Assembly: GCA_019118645.1 (NCBI GenBank)
Contig: DWYN01000087.1
Span: 1-64,000, forward strand
DNA: 64,000 nucleotides
Direction: 5' to 3'
From: Candidatus Blautia excrementipullorum
GTDB lineage: Bacteria > Bacillota > Clostridia > Lachnospirales > Lachnospiraceae
Made by a program: the position numbers and the translations under genes. The notes beneath the pieces were generated by a model. That model saw nothing but the letters and a program-made list of their open reading frames with translations, was not told the origin of the DNA and did no database searches. Shown piece by piece: positions 9,000 to 18,470 of the stretch. Within the stretch, counting starts at the first letter, position 1. Each line of letters starts with the position of its first letter.

Positions 9000-9857
9000 A
9001 TGGGCAAATCATATCAGAAACAGTGGGTGGGCGTATTCGGAGATCCTGTAGATGACAATCCTACTGTTGTCATGGAACAGGCAGCTTTTGATTATGCAGA
9101 AATTCCTATGGAGTATCTCACGATTCAGGTAAAAAGAGGCGATCTTAAGGCGGCCATGGAAGGCATGCGTGCAATGAACTTCTCCGGAATCAATATCACT
9201 ATGCCGCATAAGGGAGAGGTTATTCAGTATCTGGACGAGATTTCAGACAGTGCGAAAACAATGGGAGCCGTAAATACGGTTTACTGGAAGGACGGAAAAC
9301 TGGCCGGTGAAAATACAGACGGAAAAGGATTTTTAAAGAGCCTACAGGACGGACAGGTACCTATAAAGGGAAAAAAAGCTATGATTCTGGGCGCCGGCGG
9401 GGCAGCCAGAGCAATTGCAGTGGAGCTGGCCGGAGCCGGGATAGCTGTAGTGACAGTTGTAAACAGAAATGAGGAGCACGGACAGGCTCTTGTGAAGATT
9501 ATAAATGAAAAAACAGCGGCAGAAGGCGTGTTTATGCCATGGAAAGAGACTGTGTCTGTTCCGGAAGACACAGATATCCTGGTGAACGCCACTCCAATCG
9601 GATTTACTGATGAGGGGAAACCGGACATTGCCTATGATGATCTGAAAGAAGGGATGGCTGTATGTGATGTTATTCCGAACAAAGCGTGGACACCTTTTCT
9701 TCTGGAAGCAAAAAACAGGGGACTTCGTACATTTAATGGCCTGCAGATGCTTGTAAACCAGGGCGCGGTTGCCTTTGAACTCTGGACGGGAAAGCCGGCG
9801 CCGATGGATGTGATGCGGAAAGCGATGGAGAAGGAGTATGGAGTGACACTTCCCTGA
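9000..9857 (+). CDS. Shikimate dehydrogenase-family oxidoreductase (atypical substrate-binding motif)
   Basis: GINITMPHK, AMILGAGGAARAIAVELAGAG, VNATPIGF, NGLQMLVNQGAVAFELWTG. Confidence 0.88.
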   Translation: MGKSYQKQWVGVFGDPVDDNPTVVMEQAAFDYAEIPMEYLTIQVKRGDLKAAMEGMRAMNFSGINITMPHKGEVIQYLDEISDSAKTMGAVNTVYWKDGKLAGENTDGKGFLKSLQDGQVPIKGKKAMILGAGGAARAIAVELAGAGIAVVTVVNRNEEHGQALVKIINEKTAAEGVFMPWKETVSVPEDTDILVNATPIGFTDEGKPDIAYDDLKEGMAVCDVIPNKAWTPFLLEAKNRGLRTFNGLQMLVNQGAVAFELWTGKPAPMDVMRKAMEKEYGVTLP

Positions 9858-9949
9858 CAAATGAAAAAATAGTCAATTTATTAGATTGTTTAAGGAAAAA
9901 ACAAATTTTTTTATTTGTGCATCGTTTTTTCGACAAAAAGATGCTTGAG

Positions 9950-9978
9950 GACACTTGAAGAATCCTGTATAATTTTTT
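9950..9978 (+). promoter_or_regulatory. Promoter of the LacI-family regulator gene (TTGAGG-17-TATAAT)
   Basis: TTGAGGACACTTGAAGAATCCTGTATAAT upstream of 10015; coordinates approximate to a few bases. Confidence 0.65.
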
Positions 9979-10014
9979 GTAAAGAAAAATATATTTGTTT
10001 GAAAAGGTAATGAC

Positions 10015-11091
10015 ATGAGCGGGATTAAAGATGTGGCAAAAAGAGCCGGAGTTTCAATATCGACGGTGTCCAATGTGCTGAATAAAACAAAATATGTGAG
10101 TCCGGAACTGGTAAAACGGGTGGAACAGGCTGTGGAGGAACTTTCCTATGAGGTGAATCCTATTGCCCGCAGTATGAAAAATAAGGAAACCGGACTTATA
10201 GGTGTGATTACAGAAGATTTGTGCGGGATCTTTTATCCTTACGTTATTAAGGGGATAAATTCTGTTGCGGTAGAAAAAGGATATCAACTTTTGATTTGTG
10301 ATGCCCAGGGAACCTATGGCAGTCAGATTAAGCGTGAAAGGGAGCTTTTCCGCCGGCTTATATCCAACAGAGTGGACGGGATCATCTTTGCATCCACTGT
10401 ATCGGCGGAGAATCAGGAAGACTATTTCCGCGAACTTTACAGAGAAGCCAACCGGTATAAAAGAACGCCTATGATTAGTATAGAGAGAGACTTCACCAGC
10501 GTAGGGATTGATTCGGTTTATTTTGATTCCTATGGCAACGCGATCAAGGCGGTACAGCATCTGGTAGACTGCGGATGCAGGAAAATCTGTCATATTACGG
10601 GAGCGCAGGATTTGGAAATAGCCCGGGACCGTGTCCGGGGATATAAAGACTGTATGGATGAAAATCATCTTTCTTATGACGAAAGTATGATTGCAATAGG
10701 AGATTACAGCCACCAGAGCGGGTATACGGCAATGAAGAAGCTTCTGGGACAGGTGCCGGATATGGACGGAGTTTTCTGCGGAAATGACCAGATGGCTATA
10801 GGAGCGCTGAAGGCGATTAAAGAAAGCGGAAAAAGAATACCGGAGGACATTAAAATCATGGCCTATGATGATGTATTTCTTTCTAGCGTAGTAGAGCCGT
10901 CTTTATCTACGATTCATATCCGTAAACGCCATACGGGAATAAAAGCGGCTGAGATTCTTTTTCATCGTATTGAGAATCCCCAGGATGATCACAATGTGCC
11001 GATCGGAATAAAAATGGATGCCAGTTTGGTAATACGGCAGTCAACGATCGGAAAAGGCGAAACAGGAGACTGGAGCTTAGTTGACTGGTAA
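10015..11091 (+). CDS. LacI-family transcriptional regulator
   Basis: ORF 358 aa; HTH GIKDVAKRAGVSISTVSNVLN and periplasmic-binding-like C-domain. Confidence 0.95.
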   Translation: MSGIKDVAKRAGVSISTVSNVLNKTKYVSPELVKRVEQAVEELSYEVNPIARSMKNKETGLIGVITEDLCGIFYPYVIKGINSVAVEKGYQLLICDAQGTYGSQIKRERELFRRLISNRVDGIIFASTVSAENQEDYFRELYREANRYKRTPMISIERDFTSVGIDSVYFDSYGNAIKAVQHLVDCGCRKICHITGAQDLEIARDRVRGYKDCMDENHLSYDESMIAIGDYSHQSGYTAMKKLLGQVPDMDGVFCGNDQMAIGALKAIKESGKRIPEDIKIMAYDDVFLSSVVEPSLSTIHIRKRHTGIKAAEILFHRIENPQDDHNVPIGIKMDASLVIRQSTIGKGETGDWSLVDW

Positions 11092-11117
11092 AAGAGGGGC
11101 GGATGCCCCTCTTAATT
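11092..11117. terminator. Terminator shared by convergent genes
   Basis: AAGAGGGGC-GGAT-GCCCCTCTT-AATTTT. Confidence 0.8.
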
Positions 11118-12848
11118 TTATGCTTCCAGAATAGGAAGGTGAAAAATAACAGTGGTTCCATATCCTGAAAGGGACAGTATTTTCACGTCTGCCGTATTTC
11201 CATAGAACAGTTTCAGGCGTTCCTTTACGTTATTAAGACCGATGGAGTGGGAAGGGTTTTTCTCCTGATCCCGGCATTGATAAATGTTTTCCAGATGGTT
11301 TTCTGAAATCCCTGTTCCGTTGTCTTTCAGGGAACAGATCAGAATTTCTCCTTTCCGCCGGATGGTGATCCAGATATGGGGATCCGGCCGGCTTTCTTTA
11401 AATCCATGGAATATGGAATTTTCTATAATAGGCTGAAAAAGCATCTTTAAGATTCTGCATTCATATACCGTTTCCCGGACGTAGATATCCATCATAATTT
11501 TCTGGGGTACATGGAGCTGCATAACTTGGAGATATTCTTTCAGATATTCGATTTCTTCCCGAATGGTAAAATGGTCGTCTCCTGATTTCAGAGTTTTTTC
11601 CAGCAGTCTTCCGAAAGAGGAAATGGTATTTGCGACTGCAGTGTCCTTATTCAGAAAAGCCATCCATTTAATGTTATTGAGAGTGTTAAACATCAAATGG
11701 GGATTAATCTGAGACTGCAGGATCATATATCGGAACCTCTCTTTTTCATTTTCCTGCTCCAGAAGCTTTTGCTGCTGAGTCTGCGTACGTTCAAAAAGAA
11801 CAGCCAGCTTTTTTGTCATGTGATTAAAGCTGTTTCCAAGATCTGTCAGTTCATCTTTGGAACGTCCGGAGAACCTGCAGGAAAAGTCTCCTTTTTCCAC
11901 TTTTATCATCAAACTTTTCAAAGTTTGTATCGGCTTTAGAAAAGAATGCAGGATTAGCAGAACCGCAATAATCAGACCGGCAGTTACCAGAAGATCAATA
12001 CCTATAAACAGGCCGCTGTGGGAGACTTCATGATAAAGGACGCTTTTGGGGATCATTGAAACAAAATTCCACCCATTGTAGAGAGAACAGGACAAAATGT
12101 AATTGTCAGAGTGTTCTTTTAAATAAGAATTATAGGGCTGGCCAATCAGGGACTTGTCTCCGGAAGAAATAATTGTTCCATCAGCATCACATAAAAGATG
12201 TACGCTTTCCTGATAAAGGGTTGAGGATCGAAGAATTCGAAACAATTTCTCTTCATCCACAATGAGAATAGCCTTTCCCAGATACTGTTTTTTATAATTT
12301 CGTATATTTTTTCCGATGCACAGGACTTTTTTATCTGAGTCGCCGCCAAGCTCCTGCATGGAAGCGGAAAAATATGTATAATTCAGATCTTTTTCTTCTA
12401 TTTCTTCCAGATACCGGCTGGTCAGGGGAGTTTCCCACACAGCAGGGTCACTGATGTAATAGGTACTGTACGCATAGTGGTCTTTATCCAGAATAAGAAA
12501 ATCTACAGTACAGTAGAAAACATACCTCTGATACTGTGAGGTCAGGTTATCGATGGAGATTGTTGTTTTTAATTCATCGTTAAACGTCTGCTTATCTTTT
12601 TCCAAGGATCTGTAAAGTACGGAGTCTGTAGACAAAAGATTCAGCGTGACACCCATTTCTCTCATAAGGGTTTTTAAGGTATTGTCTACATTTACCACAG
12701 CATTTTGAAATGCAAAATCAGTGTTTTTCAGAAGCTGACTTTCCATCTGCAGCTGAAGTATCATGTTGATCGCCATTACAGGTATGATAACAAAAAGAAG
12801 AATGCAGAGGGTAATTTTAATCTGAAGACTGTGAAGATATTTTTTCAT
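11118..12848 (-). CDS. YesM-type sensor histidine kinase
   Basis: ORF 576 aa; two TM segments, HAMP, LQSQINPHLMFNTLNNIKWMA, C-terminal HATPase GTGISENHLENI. Confidence 0.93.
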   Translation of the reverse strand: MKKYLHSLQIKITLCILLFVIIPVMAINMILQLQMESQLLKNTDFAFQNAVVNVDNTLKTLMREMGVTLNLLSTDSVLYRSLEKDKQTFNDELKTTISIDNLTSQYQRYVFYCTVDFLILDKDHYAYSTYYISDPAVWETPLTSRYLEEIEEKDLNYTYFSASMQELGGDSDKKVLCIGKNIRNYKKQYLGKAILIVDEEKLFRILRSSTLYQESVHLLCDADGTIISSGDKSLIGQPYNSYLKEHSDNYILSCSLYNGWNFVSMIPKSVLYHEVSHSGLFIGIDLLVTAGLIIAVLLILHSFLKPIQTLKSLMIKVEKGDFSCRFSGRSKDELTDLGNSFNHMTKKLAVLFERTQTQQQKLLEQENEKERFRYMILQSQINPHLMFNTLNNIKWMAFLNKDTAVANTISSFGRLLEKTLKSGDDHFTIREEIEYLKEYLQVMQLHVPQKIMMDIYVRETVYECRILKMLFQPIIENSIFHGFKESRPDPHIWITIRRKGEILICSLKDNGTGISENHLENIYQCRDQEKNPSHSIGLNNVKERLKLFYGNTADVKILSLSGYGTTVIFHLPILEA

Positions 12849-13603
12849 GAAGAACCTCCCTGCCGGTAATGATTCGGCGACATACCTGTAGATTTCTTAA
12901 ATACTTTACAGAAATAACCGGTGTCGCTGAAACCTGTCATTTCCGCAATTTCTGCAACAGTGTATCTTTTACTTCCATTCAACAGTTCTTTTGCTTTTGC
13001 AATTCGAAGATCTGAAAGATAATCGCTGAAGGAATGACCTGTTTCTTTTTGAAACAGATAGCTCAGATGATTTTTGCTCATATGAATATGAGACGCAATA
13101 TCAGAGAGAGTAAGATTATCTTTATAATTCATTTCCATATATCTTAAAGCGTCGGCAATGTCTGAACGTATTTTTTTATGAGCGGGAAGATTCTGAACAG
13201 AACTGGAAAGAACATTCTGTTGTTCCTCTGTGATTTTTTGAGCAACATCCTCCATAATTCCGGAAATTTCTTCGGGAGTTGCTGACAGCTTGAGAATGTA
13301 ATCCCGGACTCCTTTTTTGAAGGCATCCCGCACATAGCTGTAGTCTTCGTGACAGCTTAAAATAATAATGTTTGTCTTAATGTTCAGTTCTTCCAATTTT
13401 TGAATCAGTTTCATTCCATCCATTTCAGGCATGATTAAATCCAGAAGTATAATATCAGGAGTATCCTGCAGGATTATATTCAATGCCTCCCGGCCGTTGG
13501 ATGCTTCGCCGATCAGGCGGAGGTGCAGAGATTCCCAGTCAATACAGTTTATGAGTCCGGTACGGACAATAAATTCATCGTCTACAACTAAGACTTTCAG
13601 CAT
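12845..13603 (-). CDS. YesN-type response regulator with AraC HTH
   Basis: ORF 252 aa; receiver domain VLVVDDEFIVRTGL...DIILLDLIMPEMDG; AraC C-terminus GFSDTGYFCKVFKKSTGMSPNHYR. Confidence 0.93.
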   Translation of the reverse strand: MLKVLVVDDEFIVRTGLINCIDWESLHLRLIGEASNGREALNIILQDTPDIILLDLIMPEMDGMKLIQKLEELNIKTNIIILSCHEDYSYVRDAFKKGVRDYILKLSATPEEISGIMEDVAQKITEEQQNVLSSSVQNLPAHKKIRSDIADALRYMEMNYKDNLTLSDIASHIHMSKNHLSYLFQKETGHSFSDYLSDLRIAKAKELLNGSKRYTVAEIAEMTGFSDTGYFCKVFKKSTGMSPNHYRQGGSS

Positions 13604-13845
13604 AAGAACACTCCTTTAAAAATGGAAAAAGGTTTTTCAACATACTATTATTATACATTACTTTTTGGATATTTGACAATAAATACAAAAAGAACGTAAT
13701 ATCTTCCAATTTTTTCGTTATTTTTTTCAAGCATTATAGAAAAGACATAATATTTTACAATTATAACAGATGTTTCTACATTGTAGAAAAAAAGAAAATA
13801 TGTAAGAATAAATTCATCAAATAACAAGAGAAAAGGAGGAAAAGA

Positions 13846-15096
13846 ATGAAAAAAGGGATAAGGAAATTATTGAGCGTAACTTTAAGCGCATGTATGGCGC
13901 TTCCATTTGTTTCAGCAGTACCGGCTGCAGCGGAATCAGAAAAAACAATTCGGGTCTGGTACTGGGAAGACAATGACGGATCCTATGAAGAGGCGTATTC
14001 CACATGGAGTGAACAGTATCCTGACGTAAACCTGGAACTGGAAGCGATTCCGTGGAACAGTTACCATGACACTCTGATTGCAGCGGCCGCTTCCGGGGAT
14101 CTTCCTGATGTATATAAGATTCAGCCCACCTGGATTCCTGAACTGATCAGTCTGGGGGCGGTGGAAGGTCTTGATGAGTACATTGATTCCTGGGAGGAGA
14201 AAGACACCATACCGGAAAGTATGTGGGAATCAGCAAGGGCAGGACAGGAGGAAACTTATGCATGGCCGCACAGTCTTGTGGTTTTGTATCTGTACTGCAG
14301 GAAATCTTATTTTGAGGAAGCCGGACTGGAATATCCGGAGACGATGGATGAATTTTATGAGGCCTGTGAGAAACTTACACAGGATACAGACGGCGATGGG
14401 ACCACAGATGTATATGGATTCAGTATGCGCGGCGCCCGGGGCGGACATTTTATGTGGGCCGGACTGACTTTGAATGCAGGTGTAGATTTCTTTGACAGTG
14501 AAGGGAATGTTACGCTGAACACTCCTGAAATGGTGGAGGCAAATCAGAAGTACCTGGATATTTATTTGAACGGATGGGCGCCTAAGACAGCGCCTACAGA
14601 CGGATATACAGAAATTGTGCAGAATTTCGAGAGCGGCGTTACAGCAATGCTGGTTCATCATCTGAATTCCGCAAAGGAGATTACAGAAGTTCTGGGAGAT
14701 GACGTAGACGTAGTGGCGCTTCCGGAAGGAGCGGCCGGCAGATATCTTCCCAGTGAACCCTGCCACTGGGCTGTTTCATCAAGCAGCGAAAATAAAGAGG
14801 AGGCCGTTGATTTTCTGAAATATTCTACCGGACCGGAGGCGCATAAAGCGCTGTGCCAGAGCGCAGGACTTGTTCCGTTCGTCTCCCCGGTTACGGAAGA
14901 TCCGGAATTTACAGAAGATAAGTTCTGCGCGGCTTCTATGGAATATCTGGATGATGTAAAGACTTTCCCGGTAGTAAATACATTTGGGGACTGGTCGGAG
15001 ACGGTGTGGCCTCAGACTATGCAGAGGGCAATGATGGAAGAGATAGACAGTGCAGAGATGATGGAAATTCTGGCTGACAACTTAGCTGGAGAATAA
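13846..15096 (+). CDS. Sugar ABC transporter substrate-binding protein (CUT1)
   Basis: ORF 416 aa; signal peptide; family-1 extracellular solute-binding protein pattern. Confidence 0.92.
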   Translation: MKKGIRKLLSVTLSACMALPFVSAVPAAAESEKTIRVWYWEDNDGSYEEAYSTWSEQYPDVNLELEAIPWNSYHDTLIAAAASGDLPDVYKIQPTWIPELISLGAVEGLDEYIDSWEEKDTIPESMWESARAGQEETYAWPHSLVVLYLYCRKSYFEEAGLEYPETMDEFYEACEKLTQDTDGDGTTDVYGFSMRGARGGHFMWAGLTLNAGVDFFDSEGNVTLNTPEMVEANQKYLDIYLNGWAPKTAPTDGYTEIVQNFESGVTAMLVHHLNSAKEITEVLGDDVDVVALPEGAAGRYLPSEPCHWAVSSSSENKEEAVDFLKYSTGPEAHKALCQSAGLVPFVSPVTEDPEFTEDKFCAASMEYLDDVKTFPVVNTFGDWSETVWPQTMQRAMMEEIDSAEMMEILADNLAGE

Positions 15097-15102
15097 AATG
15101 CC

Positions 15103-15126
15103 GGGGCTGTGTGAAAATACAGCCCC
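15103..15126 (+). terminator. Intercistronic hairpin between binding-protein and permease genes
   Basis: GGGGCTGT-GTGAAAAT-ACAGCCCC. Confidence 0.6.
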
Positions 15127-15150
15127 CCAAATTTCAGGGGGAATTGCATA

Positions 15151-16047
15151 ATGAAATCAAAAAAGAAATTTGAGTATCAGCCCTATCTTCTTCTGGCTCC
15201 TGCAATCCTGATTGTGGTTCTGATCATCGGATATCCGGTGGTGCGTGCAGTTGTACTGAGTCTGTACAAGTATAATCTTACGGATCTGCAGGGAGTGGAA
15301 TTCGTAGGACTTCAGAATTATATTGATATTCTGACAAATGACCCTGCCTTTTGGCCGGCATTTAAGAATACGGTGATCTGGGTGGGAGTCACTGTGGCGG
15401 CGCAGCTTTTGCTGTCGCTTCTGCTGGCAAATATTCTGAATAAAGCTTTTTTTGGAAGAGGCCTGGTACGGTCCATTGTGCTGATTCCATGGGTGACGCC
15501 CTGTGTGCTGATTTCTCTCATGTGGGCATGGATTTTTAACGGAAATTACGGGGTTATGAATGAAATTTTAAAGAGGCTGCACATAATCAGTGAAAATATT
15601 GCGTGGATTGCGCAGCCGGATACCGCGTTGTGGATACAGATACTCGCCATGATCTGGCAGGGAATTCCGTTTTTCACGATTATGATTCTTGCCGCCATGC
15701 AGTCTGTGCCGAGAGAGCTTTATGAATCTGCCAGTGTGGACGGGGCATCCCGCATTAAACAGTATTTTCATATTACGCTTCCGGGGATTGCCTCCACAAT
15801 TGTATCAACAGTCATGATCCGTCTGATCTGGGTCTTTAATAACGTGGATATTATTTATACTATGACAGGAGGCGGCCCGGGATACAGTTCGCTGACTTTG
15901 TCGGTGTATACCTATCAGCAGGCTCAGAAATCTATGAAGTTCGGCTATGGAAGCGCTGTGGCGATCATTGGAGCAGTATTCATGTCGGCGGTAATTTTTA
16001 TTTATCTGAGACTGACAAGAGAACAGGGAGGTATGATAAGCAAATGA
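15151..16047 (+). CDS. Sugar ABC transporter permease (MalF-type)
   Basis: ORF 298 aa; six hydrophobic segments; EAA loop ELYESASVDGASRIKQYFHITLP. Confidence 0.92.
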   Translation: MKSKKKFEYQPYLLLAPAILIVVLIIGYPVVRAVVLSLYKYNLTDLQGVEFVGLQNYIDILTNDPAFWPAFKNTVIWVGVTVAAQLLLSLLLANILNKAFFGRGLVRSIVLIPWVTPCVLISLMWAWIFNGNYGVMNEILKRLHIISENIAWIAQPDTALWIQILAMIWQGIPFFTIMILAAMQSVPRELYESASVDGASRIKQYFHITLPGIASTIVSTVMIRLIWVFNNVDIIYTMTGGGPGYSSLTLSVYTYQQAQKSMKFGYGSAVAIIGAVFMSAVIFIYLRLTREQGGMISK

Positions 16048-16868
16048 AAGAGAGAAAAAGCATATGGACATTTTATATACCTCTTGTATTTTTTCTGGTA
16101 GTCGTTTTGTTTCCTTTTGCATGGATCTTTCTGACGTCGCTGAAAGAAGAAAAAGAAATGTTTTCTGCAGACTTTCATTTTCTGCCTTTGTCACCTACGC
16201 TGAACAGTTACCGGGAGCTTTTTGAGAAGACGGACTTTCTCCACAATATGTGGAACAGCCTTGTGGTTTCCTTTGCCACCGTACTCATTGCAGGCGTTGT
16301 TTCTTTTCTGGCAGGCTACGCTCTTTCCAGATATCGGTTTAAGATGAGAAATGGACTGATGTATTTCTTCCTTCTGCTTTACCTGGTGCCCAGTACGCTC
16401 CTTTTGATCCCGCTGTATACAATTTTTAATACAATAGGGATTCTTCATACGCAGCTCTGCCTGATTATTGCGTACAGTACATACTCTATACCGTATGCTG
16501 TCTGGCTTACGACAGGATTTATCAACCAGGTGCCCTTTGAGCTGGAGGAGGCGGCTGCCCTGGACGGCTGTAATCTTTTTCAGAGAATGACCAAAATTGT
16601 ACTGCCTCTTTTGCGGCCGGCTATGGTAGCTTCACTCAGCTTTATTTTTATTACTTCATGGAACGAATATACATATGCAAATATGTTTACGAATAAAGAA
16701 TCCAGAACGGTAACGGTTGCCCTGTCAAATTTTATGTCTCAGTATAACATACGGTGGGATTTGATTACGGCAGGAGGAATTATTGTGGTGATTCCGGTAG
16801 TAATCATGTTCGTAATCGTACAGAAGGATTTGATTGCAGGGCTGACTGCCGGCGGCGTGAAAGGTTAG
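16044..16868 (+). CDS. Sugar ABC transporter permease (MalG-type)
   Basis: ORF 274 aa; EAA loop ELEEAAALDGCNLFQRMTKIVLPLLRP. Confidence 0.92.
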   Translation: MKERKSIWTFYIPLVFFLVVVLFPFAWIFLTSLKEEKEMFSADFHFLPLSPTLNSYRELFEKTDFLHNMWNSLVVSFATVLIAGVVSFLAGYALSRYRFKMRNGLMYFFLLLYLVPSTLLLIPLYTIFNTIGILHTQLCLIIAYSTYSIPYAVWLTTGFINQVPFELEEAAALDGCNLFQRMTKIVLPLLRPAMVASLSFIFITSWNEYTYANMFTNKESRTVTVALSNFMSQYNIRWDLITAGGIIVVIPVVIMFVIVQKDLIAGLTAGGVKG

Positions 16869-16879
16869 GTGAGAAGAAG

Positions 16880-17230
16880 ATGAGAAATATGGAGCAGATA
16901 TGCTACATTGTGCATGAACCGGATAATGTTGCAACAGCGATGGCTGATATTTCTCCGGGAAAAATAACTCTTACAGGGGAGTGCGGGAGAGCCGGAAATG
17001 AAATTACGGTTTTTCAGCCCATTCCTTTTGGACACAAGATTGCTCTTTATGATATTGAGGAGGGATCGGAGATAATTAAATACGGGGTCTGTATCGGGAT
17101 TGCCACAAAAAAAATCAGAAAAGGGATGTATGTTCATCTTCATAATATGAAGAGTGCATATGATTTCCGCTCTGCACAGCTGGATCCGGTAACTGCGCAT
17201 GCAAAGGATATTGAATATAAAGTGTACTAG
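16880..17230 (+). CDS. UxaA-family hydrolase small subunit (SAF domain)
   Basis: Short ORF directly upstream of the UxaA-like large subunit; HNMKSAYDFRSAQ; SAF-like composition. Confidence 0.75.
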   Translation: MRNMEQICYIVHEPDNVATAMADISPGKITLTGECGRAGNEITVFQPIPFGHKIALYDIEEGSEIIKYGVCIGIATKKIRKGMYVHLHNMKSAYDFRSAQLDPVTAHAKDIEYKVY

Positions 17231-17241
17231 GAGGGAAAAGG

Positions 17242-18456
17242 GTGAAGGAAGATATTTTGTGTCAGGGATATCAGAGAAAAGACGGATCTAAGGGAATCCG
17301 GAACAAAGTTCTGATTGTATTTACAGTAGAATGCAGTAAACATGTATGCCGGAAAATCGCAGAGCATTTTCAGGATCTCGGAGAGGATGTGGAAACAATA
17401 GGATCCCACTCCTGCCTCCATAATCAGGTGAATATTCGGAGACTTTTGAAATATTGTACCCACCCTAATGTAGGAGGAGTGCTGGCAGTAGGCCATGGCT
17501 GTGAATATACTTATCCGTCCATGCTTGCGAAGGCGGCAGAGAATACCGGAAGAGAGGCCGACTGGTTTTATCAGCAGGAAGCGGGAGGAACTGAAAAAAG
17601 TATTTCCAAAGGAATTTCCACAGTACAGAAGATGCTGGAAAAACTGAAAAAGGTTCCAAGGGTTCCTATGTATATCAGTGATCTTGTAATAGGAGGGGAA
17701 TGCGGAGGGTCTGATTTTACCTCAGGACTGGCCGGAAATGCGCTGGTGGGAAGCGTGTTTGATTATGTCATAGATCAGGGAGGAACAGCGGTATTTGAAG
17801 AGCTGAGCGAGGGAATCGGCCTGAGAGACTATCTTGTAGGACGCGGAGCAGACAAAAAGGTAAAAGAGGACATTGCAAACGCCTATGATAAGACAGTGGA
17901 TTTCTGCTCTGCTTACGGACAGTTTTCTATTGCACCGGGAAATATGGACGGAGGGCTGACAACCATAGAGGAGAAAAGTATGGGAGCTATGGTGAAAAGC
18001 GGAAGACGGCCCATTCAGAATGTGCTGAAAATTGCGCAGACGCCGGTGCGCAAAGGACTTCATCTCCTTGATGTAATTCCGGACGAAAAACTTGAGCCCG
18101 CTCATTTTATTGCGGCGGATCCCTCGGATATGCTTGATCTCATAGCGGCGGGATGTCATCTTGTTTTTCTGGTGACAGGCAGAGGTCATGTGGTGGGAAC
18201 TCCTGTAAGTCCGGTCATTAAAGTTACCGGAAATCCGAGAACATATGAGAAGATGTCAGATGATATTGATTTTTGTGCTGCAGGGCTTCTTGACGGCACT
18301 GAAAAAATGTCCGATATGACACAGCGTATGGTAAGGCTGCTTACAGAGGTATGCAGAGGAAAGCTGAGCAGCGCGGAAAAAATGGGCCATAGAGAAGGGA
18401 TTCTGTATTTCAATTTTCAGGATCCGGTCCGTGTTCCGAAATGCTGGAAGTTTTAA
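17242..18456 (+). CDS. UxaA-family hydrolase large subunit (altronate/galactarate dehydratase-like)
   Basis: GYQRKDGSKGIRNKVLIV, GGECGGSDFTSGLAGNALVG, VTGRGHVVGTPVSPVIKVTGNP. Confidence 0.88.
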   Translation: MKEDILCQGYQRKDGSKGIRNKVLIVFTVECSKHVCRKIAEHFQDLGEDVETIGSHSCLHNQVNIRRLLKYCTHPNVGGVLAVGHGCEYTYPSMLAKAAENTGREADWFYQQEAGGTEKSISKGISTVQKMLEKLKKVPRVPMYISDLVIGGECGGSDFTSGLAGNALVGSVFDYVIDQGGTAVFEELSEGIGLRDYLVGRGADKKVKEDIANAYDKTVDFCSAYGQFSIAPGNMDGGLTTIEEKSMGAMVKSGRRPIQNVLKIAQTPVRKGLHLLDVIPDEKLEPAHFIAADPSDMLDLIAAGCHLVFLVTGRGHVVGTPVSPVIKVTGNPRTYEKMSDDIDFCAAGLLDGTEKMSDMTQRMVRLLTEVCRGKLSSAEKMGHREGILYFNFQDPVRVPKCWKF

Positions 18457-18470
18457 AGTGGAGAAAGAAA

